A DNA stretch of 64,000 nt from Gammaproteobacteria bacterium (GTDB taxonomy: Bacteria; Pseudomonadota; Gammaproteobacteria; JAJFKO01): the NCBI GenBank assembly GCA_021773175.1, contig JAJFKO010000067.1:54611-118610 (forward strand), written 5' to 3'. The notes beneath the pieces were generated by a model, which did not search any database, was not told the origin of the DNA, and was given only the letters and a program-made list of their open reading frames with translations. Below, piece by piece: positions 8,959 through 18,870 of this stretch. Every line of letters starts with the position of its first letter. The first letter of the stretch is position 1. The position numbers and the translations under genes were made by a program.

Positions 8959-11900
8959 TTACCAACCAAACTCACAATCTGCTGGGTTATGACCGCCACT
9001 TCTACAGAATGTTCCGGTCCAGTTTTTATTAACATACCGAGCTTCTTCTGGAACAGATGGTGAAGGCGTAACAGTTACTGTAATCAAAGCGCCACTCTTT
9101 TGCCTTACAGAATAAGAACATAAGACGTTACCTTTAACATTTGCATCATCAATCAATGAATTATTAAAAGTAATACTTGATACTTTCGCTTTATCATAAG
9201 GGAAATTACCACTAAAAGTATAGGTACTACCATTGCTTGATATCTCTGATGCAGCAATAGTATTGCCTTGTATGTCCGCAGTTGTTAATCGAGGACATGA
9301 CAACATACCTTTTGCTGAATGAGTAATTCTCAGTGTTACCCATGCCGTATTTACTGAATCACCAATGCTATTAACCGCTTTAATATGGATATGGAAAATT
9401 TGCCCTATCTGACTAGCATTCGTTGCTGTTCCGACAATCGAGGTGCCTGAAAAACTAATACCTTGCGGTAAGTTTTGGGCATGATTATCAGCATACTCAA
9501 TTTTCAAGCCAGAATCATTCATTGGATCATGAATATACTGTTTGAAGTCTTGGCTAAAGTTAACATTGTACGTCACATTGTAATACGCTTGATCCGGCGG
9601 TAAGTCCGTTTGCGTAAACACAGGATGACGACTTGGTTGTAGAGTAAAGGTTAGGGTCGCGCCGTTATCGGATGCACCTTTTGAATCAACCGCTTTAACC
9701 TTGATTTTGTAAGTATGCGGCGTTGCAACGGTTGGTTTAGTTGGTTGTCCAACAATACTCGTGCCTTCAAAATGCATACCTGCTGGTAAGTATTCCGCTG
9801 TACCTGCAGCATAAGTCACGCTCAAACTAGAGTCATTTGGACGAGGTGTTTGAATATATTGTTTTAAGGAAACGCCTGGATATTTTTCACCAACATAGGC
9901 ATCAGGTTTCACCGTGATGTTACCGACTTTAAAGTGAATATGCGGTGTTGGCGGTACTTCACTAAAAATGATTAGGTCTACCCATGCGTTATTGGTTGAA
10001 TCACCATATTTATTGGTTGCTTTAATATGAAGATGAAACACTTTACCTTCTTGCGAAGCATTAGTTGGCGTACCTTCAATGGTTGTGCCTGAAAAATGCA
10101 AGCCTGTTGGTAATGCATCTGAATCACTACCGTCTAAACTGATTTTCAAACCAGGATCATTCGCTGGATCATGAATGTATTGTTTCAAGTTTTCAGTAAA
10201 TTTCACATTATAATGCGCATAATAGTACTGTTGATTTGGCGGCAAGTTGGTTTGCGTGAATGTCGGCCTTTGATCTGGATGCACGATAAAGTGCAAGGTC
10301 GCTTCATTATCCGACGTACCATTAGTATCTAGCGCAATCACTTTAATGTTATAGGTATGCGTTGCGGTTAATGGATCTGTCGGCGTTCCAACAACTTTCG
10401 TGCCACTAAAGTTCATACCTTTTGGTAAATGCTCAGCCGTACTACTTGCATAGTTGATCGATAAGTTAGACACCGTTCCGGTGGTTTCGATATACGATTT
10501 GGTATCGAAGCCAGGATAAGCTTGCCCAACATAACCATCAGGTTTCACATTAATGTCACTGACTTTAAAGTGAATATGCGGAGTAGGCGGTGTTTTTCCG
10601 GAAATCTTGATATCCACCCAAGCATTATTGGTTGAATCACCATATTTGTTAGTTGCTTTAATATGCACATGGAAAACGTGACCTTCTTGGCTAACATCAC
10701 TTGGTGTACCGGTAATGCTGGTACCAGTGAAGTGTAAGCCGGTTGGCAATGTGCCTGAATTGCTACCATACAAACTGATCTTCAAACCAGGATCATTAGC
10801 AGGATCTTTAATGTACTGCTTCAAGTTTTCAGAAAACGCATGATTGTATTGTGCATCGTAATACGCTTGATTTGGCGGTAATTGTGTTTGTGTGAAGCTA
10901 GGCTTCAGACTTGGATGCACAATAAAGTGCAAGGTCGCTTCATTATCCGAACTACCGGCTGAGTCGGTCGCAATAATCTTAATATTATAAGTATGGTCAG
11001 CAGTTAACGGGTCGGCTGGAGTACCAACGATCTTCGTGCCACTAAAATTCATACCCGTTGGTAAATGCTCAGAAGTGTCGCCAGCATAATTTACGGTTAA
11101 ATTTGTTGAAGTACCTTGTGTATCAATATACGGTTTAATTTCAAAACCAGGATACTTATCACCGACATAGCCATCAGGCTTCACGGTAATATCTATTTTA
11201 TTAAAGTGAAGAGGTGTGTTGGTATGATTATGAATACAAACCGTCAAAGTTGCTTCATTCGATGAACTTCCGGCACTATTTACCGCTATAATTCTAACTT
11301 TATACGTTAACTCAGGCTTGCCGTTAAAGTTAATAGTCGGATCACCTTCCAGTGTTGTTTTATCGAAGTACATTCCGGTAGGTAATTGCTGAGTCGTATC
11401 TTTTGCCACAGCAACTCGTAAACTAGGGTCAGTATTTTGAGCTTTCTTTTTATTTTTAGTTGCACTACTCAATGGATCATTAATGGCATAATCTACGTTG
11501 TAAGGATGATACTGCGTATTATTTAAACCATCTGGAGCACCAATATCATCCAAGGTAAATTTAGGAATGCCTTTAGGAGCGATATTGATAGTAAAGTTTT
11601 GAGTTTCTTTCGCTTCACCAAAAATATTCTTCGCATGAATTTGAACTTTATAAGAGGTTCCCGTTTTTAAATTAGCAGGGATATGTCCATAAATTGTTAA
11701 TACATGCGTATTTTTATCATAAGTAAAATTTAAATTAGTTGCCTTGGTACTCAAGCCTGTAGCCCATAAGGTCATGTTATAGGTTGGATTATTTGGCACT
11801 GTAAACAGAATATGCGCCGGAATATTCAAGGCTAACTCAAACTTTTCATCAGGATTCGCATTGACATTCGGAATCGTGTAATTGGTTTTTTGCGGTATAT

Positions 11901-13017
11901 ATTGACTTGCAGCCATTGCTTTCGCAGCATTTTTACTTTGCATTGGCGCAGGTAATAAAATACTGCGCTGATCAGATATCGCCAATACTTGCGGCATATG
12001 TACCGCACCTTTCGCTGTCCAGGTTGCTAAGTTGTTATCAACAGAAATGGCAGCAACATGATATAAGATAGCTTTAAGTGCATGAATAAAGCCCCATTGG
12101 TAAGAAAAGTTTAAACCAATACGGCTGTCATTGTGTAAGCCATGCTCACCAATAAAGCGCGAACCAACTAAGCCAATTTGTAAACGGTTACTAAATGCCG
12201 TTGGTACTAACCAATATAAACCAGCGGTATAGTTTTGGAAAGGTTGGCGATAGCTTGCTTGTAATTGTACTTTAAATCGTGGAGATAATAATTGTTCAAG
12301 ATTAACCGTACCACCAATGCCAGACTGAGCAGGGTCAGAGATGTAACGGGTATCGTAAGTTAAGTTATCATAATTTAATGCTAAGCCTAGCAGAGTTGTG
12401 CGAGAAGGAAGCAAGTCGACACCAGCATTTAAACTTCTGTCGGTACCACCCGCAATATGACGTAAATTCAAATAACGAAGAGCATCACTCATATAAATTT
12501 TTGATGACAATGAACGACTGTCTGCATGACTATAAAAAGCATTTACAAAAATTGCATTTAAGAAACTGCGTTGTAATACATACTGATAGGTTAAACCATA
12601 AGCTTGCTGACCGACAAAGTCGCGTGAATCACCAGAAGAGTAGTTAAAATCAATGTCTTGGCGTAAATATTCTGCTGTTGCTTTCAACCAGTTATGTAGA
12701 TTAAACGCCAGCCCCCAAGAACCATCAACACGCTGTTCTTTATTACCTATGGTAAATAATAATGATGCTGCATTGTTGTGATTGACTCTTTGTGTATAGG
12801 AACTATTGAAAAGAACACCAAACTGATCACTGTATTGTATGCCTGCTGAAAATGGACCATTAAAACCCAGCGAACGAGTATTAAACTGCATAGATTGCTG
12901 CGTCGTCATCGTTGGTAAGTTTAATTGGGTGGAATCTTTGGGTGGATTGGTAAAACCACACAGTAAAATCAACATGCTAGCGATGGTGCTAGCAAGCAAC
13001 AGTTTCTTCAGTTTCAT
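8959..13017 (-). CDS. Large surface protein: beta-barrel plus Ig-like repeats
   Basis: A 1352-residue secreted protein. Residues 1-~22 form a signal peptide. Residues ~45-330 alternate polar and aromatic residues like an outer-membrane barrel (for example NRLQIGLVGSRF, RIGLNFSYQW). From ~390 onward run Ig/cadherin-like modules of the putative-Ig (He_PIG) type, each with LPxGhxFxGTxIxGTP followed by a beta-rich tail such as YNIKIIATDSAGSSDNEATL. At least seven modules are visible, alternating between an A type (SDNEATLHFIV end) and a B type (GDSTNNAWVD end). The C-terminal ~110 residues carry several cysteines. An N-terminal barrel before Ig modules resembles the intimin/invasin layout, so I infer an adhesin displayed on the cell surface. 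It is followed by its own terminator. Confidence 0.8.
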   Translation of the reverse strand: MKLKKLLLASTIASMLILLCGFTNPPKDSTQLNLPTMTTQQSMQFNTRSLGFNGPFSAGIQYSDQFGVLFNSSYTQRVNHNNAASLLFTIGNKEQRVDGSWGLAFNLHNWLKATAEYLRQDIDFNYSSGDSRDFVGQQAYGLTYQYVLQRSFLNAIFVNAFYSHADSRSLSSKIYMSDALRYLNLRHIAGGTDRSLNAGVDLLPSRTTLLGLALNYDNLTYDTRYISDPAQSGIGGTVNLEQLLSPRFKVQLQASYRQPFQNYTAGLYWLVPTAFSNRLQIGLVGSRFIGEHGLHNDSRIGLNFSYQWGFIHALKAILYHVAAISVDNNLATWTAKGAVHMPQVLAISDQRSILLPAPMQSKNAAKAMAASQYIPQKTNYTIPNVNANPDEKFELALNIPAHILFTVPNNPTYNMTLWATGLSTKATNLNFTYDKNTHVLTIYGHIPANLKTGTSYKVQIHAKNIFGEAKETQNFTINIAPKGIPKFTLDDIGAPDGLNNTQYHPYNVDYAINDPLSSATKNKKKAQNTDPSLRVAVAKDTTQQLPTGMYFDKTTLEGDPTINFNGKPELTYKVRIIAVNSAGSSSNEATLTVCIHNHTNTPLHFNKIDITVKPDGYVGDKYPGFEIKPYIDTQGTSTNLTVNYAGDTSEHLPTGMNFSGTKIVGTPADPLTADHTYNIKIIATDSAGSSDNEATLHFIVHPSLKPSFTQTQLPPNQAYYDAQYNHAFSENLKQYIKDPANDPGLKISLYGSNSGTLPTGLHFTGTSITGTPSDVSQEGHVFHVHIKATNKYGDSTNNAWVDIKISGKTPPTPHIHFKVSDINVKPDGYVGQAYPGFDTKSYIETTGTVSNLSINYASSTAEHLPKGMNFSGTKVVGTPTDPLTATHTYNIKVIALDTNGTSDNEATLHFIVHPDQRPTFTQTNLPPNQQYYYAHYNVKFTENLKQYIHDPANDPGLKISLDGSDSDALPTGLHFSGTTIEGTPTNASQEGKVFHLHIKATNKYGDSTNNAWVDLIIFSEVPPTPHIHFKVGNITVKPDAYVGEKYPGVSLKQYIQTPRPNDSSLSVTYAAGTAEYLPAGMHFEGTSIVGQPTKPTVATPHTYKIKVKAVDSKGASDNGATLTFTLQPSRHPVFTQTDLPPDQAYYNVTYNVNFSQDFKQYIHDPMNDSGLKIEYADNHAQNLPQGISFSGTSIVGTATNASQIGQIFHIHIKAVNSIGDSVNTAWVTLRITHSAKGMLSCPRLTTADIQGNTIAASEISSNGSTYTFSGNFPYDKAKVSSITFNNSLIDDANVKGNVLCSYSVRQKSGALITVTVTPSPSVPEEARYVNKNWTGTFCRSGGHNPADCEFGW
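9290..11200 (-). repeat. ~637-bp tandem repeats inside the surface-protein gene
   Basis: The Ig-pair unit recurs at DNA level: the segment reading ACTTTAAAGTGAATATGCGG occurs near 9925 and again near 10562, and a diverged form near 11200, giving a ~637-bp (212-codon) period. Each unit encodes one A-type and one B-type module. The high identity between neighbouring units indicates recent duplication or gene conversion and predicts copy-number variation between strains. Confidence 0.75.
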
Positions 13018-13200
13018 TGTCCCATGTCCTATATGTTTATGTTACGTTTAATCTCGTGAGATTTGTCGTAAACCATACTTCCAGGTCTTATGTTGCAATT
13101 TCACTCCTTAAAATCACATAAGCCTTAATTATTATTATTAATTTTTTGTGGGATTCGCGTCCTACTTATCCCCAAAAATATTTTCCATTTTTTATGTGCC

Positions 13201-14265
13201 CTATCCTATTGGAATATGCACTGTAATACCAGCAAAGTAGTTAGTTGCATTAGTAAATTCTACGTGTGCTGGTCGAGCATTCGTTGTTCCGCGTGGATTG
13301 ACAATTTCAGGCATGCCACCCCATTGATCAACCCCGACATTAACACCAACTGTTGGGCTATCAGGTTTGTCAGTGATATTGTAATTCACACCAACTTTAG
13401 CAATCGCCCGATAAGTAAACTGTGAAATTGAGTTGTTAACATTCTTAATTGCAGCTGTTGGCACAACACCTGTTGGTGTGATAATGCCAACTTGGTGGCC
13501 ATTAAAATCTGCTTGCGCATGTAATGCTTGCCCAGCAATCATACCGGTTAAGATAAAATGTTGCGAAAGTTGATAATCAAAATTACTACCTAGCTCCGCA
13601 CCATAATAACAACCTTTCACATCTTCTTTTACTGAGTTGGTATCAAATCCACCAGCACCATCACCATGCTGTAAGCTATATTTGTAATCTTGATCTAGAG
13701 AAGAATACACCGCACCCACTAAAGGTCGTACCGTTAATCGTGAATCGGATTTTTTACTAGCACCCGCAAAGAAGACACCAATATTGCGATAGCGATAATC
13801 AGTACTGTAATGCAAGTTTTGTAGCGAGGTTGGCGGATTAGGGCCCATCGCATTAATCTGACCAGAACCATCAATAAACCAATCAACACCGTTGCCTAAA
13901 GCACCATTGTGATTATCCGTATTGTGTCCATTGAATCCCATTGCAGTAACATAAACATTCGCTGTATTCGAAAAGAACTCAGGTAAGATAAAATTGTGGA
14001 AATGATATCCTATAGTTATTTTCGGCATATAAGCAGCTTCATGATTATGAAATGTAAATAAACTGCTACGCGTAAACTGCGTTTTATCGTGCGTTGCAAT
14101 TTTAAAATCAGGAAGATCTAAATAATACGCATCTGAACCAACATCCACATAGAAATGTTGACCTAGATAAGCCTGTTGGTGCGAATACGAGCCTGCAATT
14201 GATTGCAAGGGGGAAAATAATGCTATTAAAAATACTAACAGCATAACTCTTTTTAAAAATTTCAT
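13201..14265 (-). CDS. Predicted outer-membrane beta-barrel protein
   Basis: A 354-residue exported protein. Residues 1-~25 (MKFLKRVMLLVFLIALFSPL and on to SIAG) are a signal peptide. The mature part has alternating aromatic/polar strands (LGQHFYVDVGSDAYYLDL, KITIGYHFHNFILP) and ends in a barrel-like FTNATNYFAGITVHIPIG. It resembles the outer-membrane barrel proteins that Legionella-type bacteria carry in many copies, but I cannot name a specific family. The start at 14263-14265 has GAGG 8 nt upstream; an in-frame TTG 18 nt earlier is less likely. It is read in the same direction as, and upstream of, the large Ig-repeat protein. Confidence 0.72.
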   Translation of the reverse strand: MKFLKRVMLLVFLIALFSPLQSIAGSYSHQQAYLGQHFYVDVGSDAYYLDLPDFKIATHDKTQFTRSSLFTFHNHEAAYMPKITIGYHFHNFILPEFFSNTANVYVTAMGFNGHNTDNHNGALGNGVDWFIDGSGQINAMGPNPPTSLQNLHYSTDYRYRNIGVFFAGASKKSDSRLTVRPLVGAVYSSLDQDYKYSLQHGDGAGGFDTNSVKEDVKGCYYGAELGSNFDYQLSQHFILTGMIAGQALHAQADFNGHQVGIITPTGVVPTAAIKNVNNSISQFTYRAIAKVGVNYNITDKPDSPTVGVNVGVDQWGGMPEIVNPRGTTNARPAHVEFTNATNYFAGITVHIPIG

Positions 14266-14610
14266 AACACTAGCCTCTAACATTTTGCGTGCTTAGCAGA
14301 ATTTATTAGGGGGGCCACACACAAAATCTTTTGACAATAGTCAAAGATTCTCGGAAGTCCTATCCTTTTTAAACTTCCGCAAAACCTTTTAAATGTCCTT
14401 AAAGGCTATATTGGAAGTTCTTTTTCTCATTTCTTAACGTTGCGCTCAAATTTACTTATCCCTAAGCACGTAAAATTAAATTAGAACTTATTATAGATTT
14501 TCACCCGTATCCATTTGGTGTGAAGTTTTTTAGTAGCAAGTTCTAACACTGATTAATTTCAAATGGACGGCCATTCTATTCGTATTTTCCTAAGCTTTCA
14601 ATAATAAAAA
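14266..14610. other. Intergenic region with stem-loops
   Basis: A 345-bp stretch between the thpR stop and the barrel-protein start. It contains TTAGAACTT (14481-14489) paired with AAGTTCTAA (14538-14546), enclosing a weaker TTCACC/GGTGTGAA stem, and a smaller CGGAAGT/ACTTCCG hairpin near 14352-14375. No gene is supportable. The left part should hold the barrel-gene promoter. Confidence 0.5.
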
Positions 14611-15165
14611 TCACAGGAAAATTTCTGTTAACTTTGTATACTGCGTTCCCTGTACAGATAATTCACTACTAAAAAAAACGCAGCGATCAACGTAGAAATC
14701 AGGTAACACTACATTTTGTGGGAACGATGATTGCAAGGTACAACGCGAGTGAAAACGCGCGATGGATAAGTGCGGACGAAAAATTCTATTCTCGACAGCA
14801 TAACCACTCAGTGAAATTCCTGTGCGTATACTGTTAACAAGTTCAATTAAATTTTCATTTTCAATGAGCTGCAAAGCGATCACGCTTGGGCGTTTATTAT
14901 TGGGAAACAAATTAAGGGTTGAGAATGATAAATTAAAGGGATCAATATCTGTAATTTTTTGCCGCACATTGTTTACGATATTAGCAACATCATCAATTTG
15001 GGTTGGTCCAATAAACTGTAACGTTATATGTAAGCTGTTTTTTGCGATCCAGTGCAGTTTATTATCAGAAAAATTTATTTGTAAATGCTTTTGAATATCG
15101 ATAATTTTATCTTTTAGTGGCAAAGAAAGTTCCATGGCAAAGAATGTACGTAGATATTTATTCAT
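14611..15165 (-). CDS. thpR: RNA 2',3'-cyclic phosphodiesterase ThpR (LigT family)
   Basis: A 184-residue 2H-phosphoesterase of normal length. The two catalytic H-x-[TS] motifs are HITLQF (about residue 46) and HLSIAR (about 132, after the conserved FRP). The family hydrolyses 2',3'-cyclic phosphate ends of RNA, and LigT can ligate tRNA halves in vitro. The typical N terminus (LRTFFAMEL) supports the ATG at 15163-15165; a GTG 12 nt upstream is an alternative. No clear Shine-Dalgarno is visible. It follows a DUF2059 gene read in the same direction. Confidence 0.85.
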   Translation of the reverse strand: MNKYLRTFFAMELSLPLKDKIIDIQKHLQINFSDNKLHWIAKNSLHITLQFIGPTQIDDVANIVNNVRQKITDIDPFNLSFSTLNLFPNNKRPSVIALQLIENENLIELVNSIRTGISLSGYAVENRIFRPHLSIARFHSRCTLQSSFPQNVVLPDFYVDRCVFFSSELSVQGTQYTKLTEIFL

Positions 15166-15227
15166 GCTGTTGTTCACAAAGAGAACGAGGAGGTATAAAA
15201 CTATACATCCTCGCTCAATATTTTTAA

Positions 15228-15746
15228 CTATTCTTTTACGATTTTTTTCACTTTTTCTACTAACTCTGTACGAGCTTTTAATACTGAACCACGCTGTTGA
15301 CCTAATAAGTATTGAACCATTTTACTTTCTGCTTTTTGCTGAGCAACAATGATTTTTTTGCCTAAATCAGAACTATAGAACGTTACTAGTTTTTTTACTT
15401 CAGGCTGCGTTAATTCATCACTCATATAGCTAACCCATTGCTTAACAATAGCGTCAGGCTCTAAAGTAGAACTAACTTTTTTCGTAAAATCTTGCACGAC
15501 TTGTTGTAATTGTTGCTTTTGACTATCTGATAGCTTGGGATAACGAACTTGTAAGCGTCGTAACACCATAGCGCCAACAAGTTTTTGTTGTTGACGAAAT
15601 TTTCCAACAACACCTTGCAGTTGCGCTTTAACGCCCATCACTTGCATGAGTTGTTGTAATTCTTGTGTCTTTTGAGTTGAGGTTTGTGCAGCAAATGCGC
15701 TACAGGTAAATGCTAATAAAATTATCGCCAAGAAAATTTTCTTCAT
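15228..15746 (-). CDS. DUF2059-family periplasmic protein
   Basis: A 172-residue protein with a clear signal peptide ending AFAA|Q at about residue 20. The mature part is helical and Gln-rich. The segment LTQPEVKKLVTFYSSDLGKK matches the signature of DUF2059 proteins (LT..E...L..FYsS..GkK). The function of the family is unknown. The gene precedes thpR by ~60 nt, so the two may be cotranscribed. Confidence 0.85.
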   Translation of the reverse strand: MKKIFLAIILLAFTCSAFAAQTSTQKTQELQQLMQVMGVKAQLQGVVGKFRQQQKLVGAMVLRRLQVRYPKLSDSQKQQLQQVVQDFTKKVSSTLEPDAIVKQWVSYMSDELTQPEVKKLVTFYSSDLGKKIIVAQQKAESKMVQYLLGQQRGSVLKARTELVEKVKKIVKE

Positions 15747-15812
15747 GTTGGAATCCTTGCTTAAAGTAATTATTGTAGGTTTCGTCGCCTTTTTTCAACC
15801 ACGAATCCAGGT

Positions 15813-15997
15813 TAACCTAGATTCCGCAGTTGTCACCGTAGCGAGAGCGCTTAATATGTTGAAGATAGACTGAAATTTTGCAAATTAATTTGGACACAGT
15901 AGTCACCTCTACGGGTGCGCGTTAATTTGCAAAATTTCAGCTTAGATTCAGCATATTAGGCGTTCGCAGTAGATGGCAACTGCGGAATCTAGGTTTA
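15813..15997. repeat. 185-bp imperfect palindrome upstream of asnS
   Basis: The outer arms TTAACCTAGATTCCGCAGTT (15813 on) and its complement ending at 15997 are nearly perfect. The inner arms include a 19-bp perfect stem, CTGAAATTTTGCAAATTAA with TTAATTTGCAAAATTTCAG. The centre holds ~30 bp of GC-richer DNA. It fills most of the 349-bp gap between the DUF2059 and asnS starts, leaving ~100 bp for the asnS promoter. A related single arm occurs at 45622-45643, so it belongs to a dispersed family, probably a non-autonomous mobile repeat. Confidence 0.8.
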
Positions 15998-16095
15998 ATG
16001 TACACGTGGTATTGTAGTAGTTCTATGTGCTAAAATGCCAGCGCTTTTATCTAAGGATTACTCTTATTTAATTTTTTTAAAGGTATATCAACACG

Positions 16096-17496
16096 ATGTC
16101 TATAAGTGCTATCAAAGATTTATTTGCCCGTAAGGTTGCTGTCGATTCTGAAGTGACGGTTCAAGGCTGGGTCCGAACCCGCCGCGATTCGAAAGCGGGA
16201 ATTTCCTTTCTTAATGTATATGATGGTTCCTGTTTTGATCCTATCCAAGCCATCATTCCCAATACGATTTCAAATTATGAAGCCGACGTATTAAAACTTA
16301 CGGCAGGTTGTTCAGTCGTTGTGACAGGCACCTTGGTAGAGTCACCAGGCAAAGGCCAAGCATTTGAAATACAAGCAAATCATATTGAAGTGATCGGTTT
16401 TGTTGATGATCCAGACACTTATCCAATTTCACCCAAACATCACACCTTAGAATACTTACGTGACTATGCGCATTTGCGCCCGCGCACCAATACGATTGGA
16501 GCAGTTGCACGTTTACGCCACACTGTTATGCAAGCGATTCATCGCTTCTTTAATGAAGAAGGTTATTTTTGGGTCAATACTCCCATTATTACCAGCAATG
16601 ACTGTGAAGGCGCAGGCGAATTATTTCGTGTTAGTACATTAGATTTATTGAACATACCCAAAAATGACAAAGGTTGCGTTGATTTTAGCCAAGACTTCTT
16701 TGGCAACGAAACATTTCTGACGGTATCCGGTCAGTTGAATGTCGAATCTTATTGTTGCGCCTTATCTAACGTTTATACATTTGGCCCAACATTCCGTGCC
16801 GAAAACTCGAATACTGCACGTCACGTTGCTGAATTTTGGATGGTTGAACCAGAAATCGCATTTGGCAACTTGAATGATACTGTCGTGCTTGCCGAAAAGT
16901 TACTCAAGTACGTCATTAAAGCCGTGCTCGAAGAGCGCAGTGACGATATGGCATTTTTTGAAAAACGAGTTAACAAAGAATGTATTAGTCGTATTGAGCA
17001 AGTTCTCAATAGCGAATTTGTTTATATGGATTACACAGAAGCGGTTAAAAGATTAGAAGCATCGAATAAGACGTTTGATTATGACGTTCGCTGGGGTATT
17101 GATTTGCAAACTGAACACGAACGTTATTTATGTGAAGAGCTAGTTGGTGGTCCTGTTGCTCTGTTAAATTATCCAGAAACCATTAAACCTTTTTACATGC
17201 GTACTAATGATGATCAAAAAACTGTTGCCGCAATGGATGTTTTGGTTCCGGGTGTTGGTGAGTTGATTGGAGGCAGCCAACGTGAAGAGCGGCTTGATGT
17301 CTTGGATCAGCGAATAACAAAACTTGGACTCAACCATGATGATTATATTTGGTACCGTGATTTGCGACGTTATGGTACGGTTCCACATGCTGGTTTTGGT
17401 TTAGGTTTTGAGCGCTTGTTGATTTATTTGTCGGGAATTGCGAATATTCGTGATGCTATTCCATTCCCTAGGACTCCAGGCAATGCACCATTCTAA
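16096..17496 (+). CDS. asnS: Asparaginyl-tRNA synthetase
   Basis: A 466-residue class IIb aminoacyl-tRNA synthetase, the same length as the E. coli enzyme. It charges tRNA-Asn with asparagine. The N-terminal OB-fold anticodon domain ([14 protein letters not shown]) is followed by the catalytic core with motif 2 ([19 protein letters not shown]) and motif 3 ([15 protein letters not shown]). It ends in the usual [11 protein letters not shown]. Its presence argues for direct asparaginylation rather than only the transamidation route. Confidence 0.98.
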   Translation: MSISAIKDLFARKVAVDSEVTVQGWVRTRRDSKAGISFLNVYDGSCFDPIQAIIPNTISNYEADVLKLTAGCSVVVTGTLVESPGKGQAFEIQANHIEVIGFVDDPDTYPISPKHHTLEYLRDYAHLRPRTNTIGAVARLRHTVMQAIHRFFNEEGYFWVNTPIITSNDCEGAGELFRVSTLDLLNIPKNDKGCVDFSQDFFGNETFLTVSGQLNVESYCCALSNVYTFGPTFRAENSNTARHVAEFWMVEPEIAFGNLNDTVVLAEKLLKYVIKAVLEERSDDMAFFEKRVNKECISRIEQVLNSEFVYMDYTEAVKRLEASNKTFDYDVRWGIDLQTEHERYLCEELVGGPVALLNYPETIKPFYMRTNDDQKTVAAMDVLVPGVGELIGGSQREERLDVLDQRITKLGLNHDDYIWYRDLRRYGTVPHAGFGLGFERLLIYLSGIANIRDAIPFPRTPGNAPF

Positions 17497-17545
17497 CGAG
17501 GACTTATGATAAACCCTATAAATATAAATTTAAGGAGTTAATAAA

Positions 17546-18241
17546 ATGTTAAAACGCTTAACACTATTAGTGGTGTGTTTAATGTTACCAACCTTGGTAT
17601 TGGCCGTACCTTTCCACGCTGGAAAAGACTATAAAGTCGTAAACACGCCACAATTAAAATGGCCAACCACGCGTGTTTTCAATACCCAGTTCAAAGGCCA
17701 GCACAATAAAGTTGTAGTAACAGAATTTTTTAGTTATGGCTGTCCAGCATGTTTTCATTTTGAACGTAGCTTGGAAAAGTGGCTAAAAACAAAACCAAAA
17801 GATGTCTCTTTCCGTCGTATACCTGTGGTTTTCAATCCTCGCTGGTTAATTCTCGCTAAAGCTTACTACACTGCTGAAAAATTAGGCGTTGTCGAAAAAA
17901 TCACACCGCTAATGTTTGATGCTGTACAAGTTAAGGGCATCAACTTAACTAATGAACAACAAATCCAAGAAATGTTTGCCAAAGTTGGCGTTAGCGCCAC
18001 CGCGTTTCGCAATGCCTTTAATTTTGCACCGGAGTTAGCTGCACAATTAATTCGCGGTCAAACTTTAATGCGCGTTTTTAAAATTTATGCCATTCCAACG
18101 GTGGTGATTGATGGCAAATATTTAGTTAATCCAGGCATGAGTGGAGGCGGTCCAGAAAAAGTGATCCACGTGATGAACTATCTCATTAAAAAATCACGTG
18201 TTGAAGAGAAAACGTTGGTAGAGCATACACCGAGCCAATAA
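17546..18241 (+). CDS. Periplasmic thiol:disulfide interchange protein, DsbA family
   Basis: A 231-residue exported thioredoxin-fold protein. The signal peptide covers ~1-20 (ending VLA|VPF). The active site is C-P-A-C at 66-69, where E. coli DsbA has CPHC, and the cis-Pro loop is AIPTVVIDG. Length and layout fit DsbA, which introduces disulfides into exported proteins. It lies 49 nt after asnS and only 5 nt before tsaE, so cotranscription is likely. A second, more divergent DsbA-like protein is at 36771-37427. Confidence 0.9.
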   Translation: MLKRLTLLVVCLMLPTLVLAVPFHAGKDYKVVNTPQLKWPTTRVFNTQFKGQHNKVVVTEFFSYGCPACFHFERSLEKWLKTKPKDVSFRRIPVVFNPRWLILAKAYYTAEKLGVVEKITPLMFDAVQVKGINLTNEQQIQEMFAKVGVSATAFRNAFNFAPELAAQLIRGQTLMRVFKIYAIPTVVIDGKYLVNPGMSGGGPEKVIHVMNYLIKKSRVEEKTLVEHTPSQ

Positions 18242-18246
18242 ATTTA

Positions 18247-18771
18247 ATGAATGAGCCAATGGAGAAATTACAGGAACATCAACTTACTCTCGAAAATGAA
18301 TCGGCTATGCTGGCTTTCGGCAAAGTACTTGCCAAAGCCAGTGAACCGGGCTTAATTATCTATTTACACGGACAACTTGGTGCTGGTAAAACCACATTAA
18401 CACGAGGCTTTTTACATTATTTTGGTGTGAGCGGTCCTATAAAAAGTCCGACTTTTACTTTAGTCGAACCCTACATATTACCAACACAAATGATTTATCA
18501 TTTTGACTTGTATCGTTTGAATTCAGCTGATGAATTAAATGACATAGGTCTGCGTGATTATGTTAATGAAAATAGTATTTGTTTATTTGAATGGCCAGAT
18601 AAAGGTAAAAATGTCTTGCCAAAACCAGACCTTTCTTGTTACATAGACTTTTTAGAGCAGGGACGTACGATTAAACTGCAAGCAACAAGCATGCGGGGTA
18701 ATGAAATTATCAATAGAATAGGACTTACGATAAACTCTTTAGACGAGGCAAATAACTTTTCAAAAAGGTGA
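18247..18771 (+). CDS. tsaE: tRNA t6A biosynthesis ATPase TsaE
   Basis: This 174-residue P-loop ATPase works with TsaB and TsaD to make N6-threonylcarbamoyladenosine at position 37 of ANN-decoding tRNAs. The Walker A motif is HGQLGAGKTTLTR (~42-54); KSPTFTLVEPY and HFDLYRL follow, then the conserved FEWPDKG. The last ~17 codons and the stop lie inside the palindromic repeat at 18719-18842, so the C terminus (GLTINSLDEANNFSKR) is repeat-derived. Without it the protein would be near the ~155 residues usual for the family. It is followed by amiC, as in many gammaproteobacteria. Confidence 0.95.
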   Translation: MNEPMEKLQEHQLTLENESAMLAFGKVLAKASEPGLIIYLHGQLGAGKTTLTRGFLHYFGVSGPIKSPTFTLVEPYILPTQMIYHFDLYRLNSADELNDIGLRDYVNENSICLFEWPDKGKNVLPKPDLSCYIDFLEQGRTIKLQATSMRGNEIINRIGLTINSLDEANNFSKR

Positions 18772-18842
18772 TAGTATACGTAATACGTGAGGCTTTTTGA
18801 AAAATCATTTAACGAAGTATAGAGAGTTTTGCGTAAGTCCTA
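18719..18842. repeat. Interspersed palindromic repeat, copy A
   Basis: A 124-bp imperfect palindrome runs from TAGGACTTACGATAAACTC to GAGAGTTTTGCGTAAGTCCTA. The centre contains GTATACGTAATACGTGAGGC and CTTTTCAAAAAG/CTTTTTGAAAAA arms. The same ends and centre recur at 47629-47755, and the core in inverted orientation at ~31130. The left arm is translated as the end of tsaE. No open frame for a transposase is present, so the element would be non-autonomous. Confidence 0.85.
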
Positions 18843-18870
18843 TAGAATAGTTGCAAGGGTTGGCAAGTAA

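Noticed and set aside
8754..9032. 92-codon plus-strand open frame
   Set aside because: It reads through the strong minus-strand terminator at 8891-8928 and into the end of the surface-protein gene.
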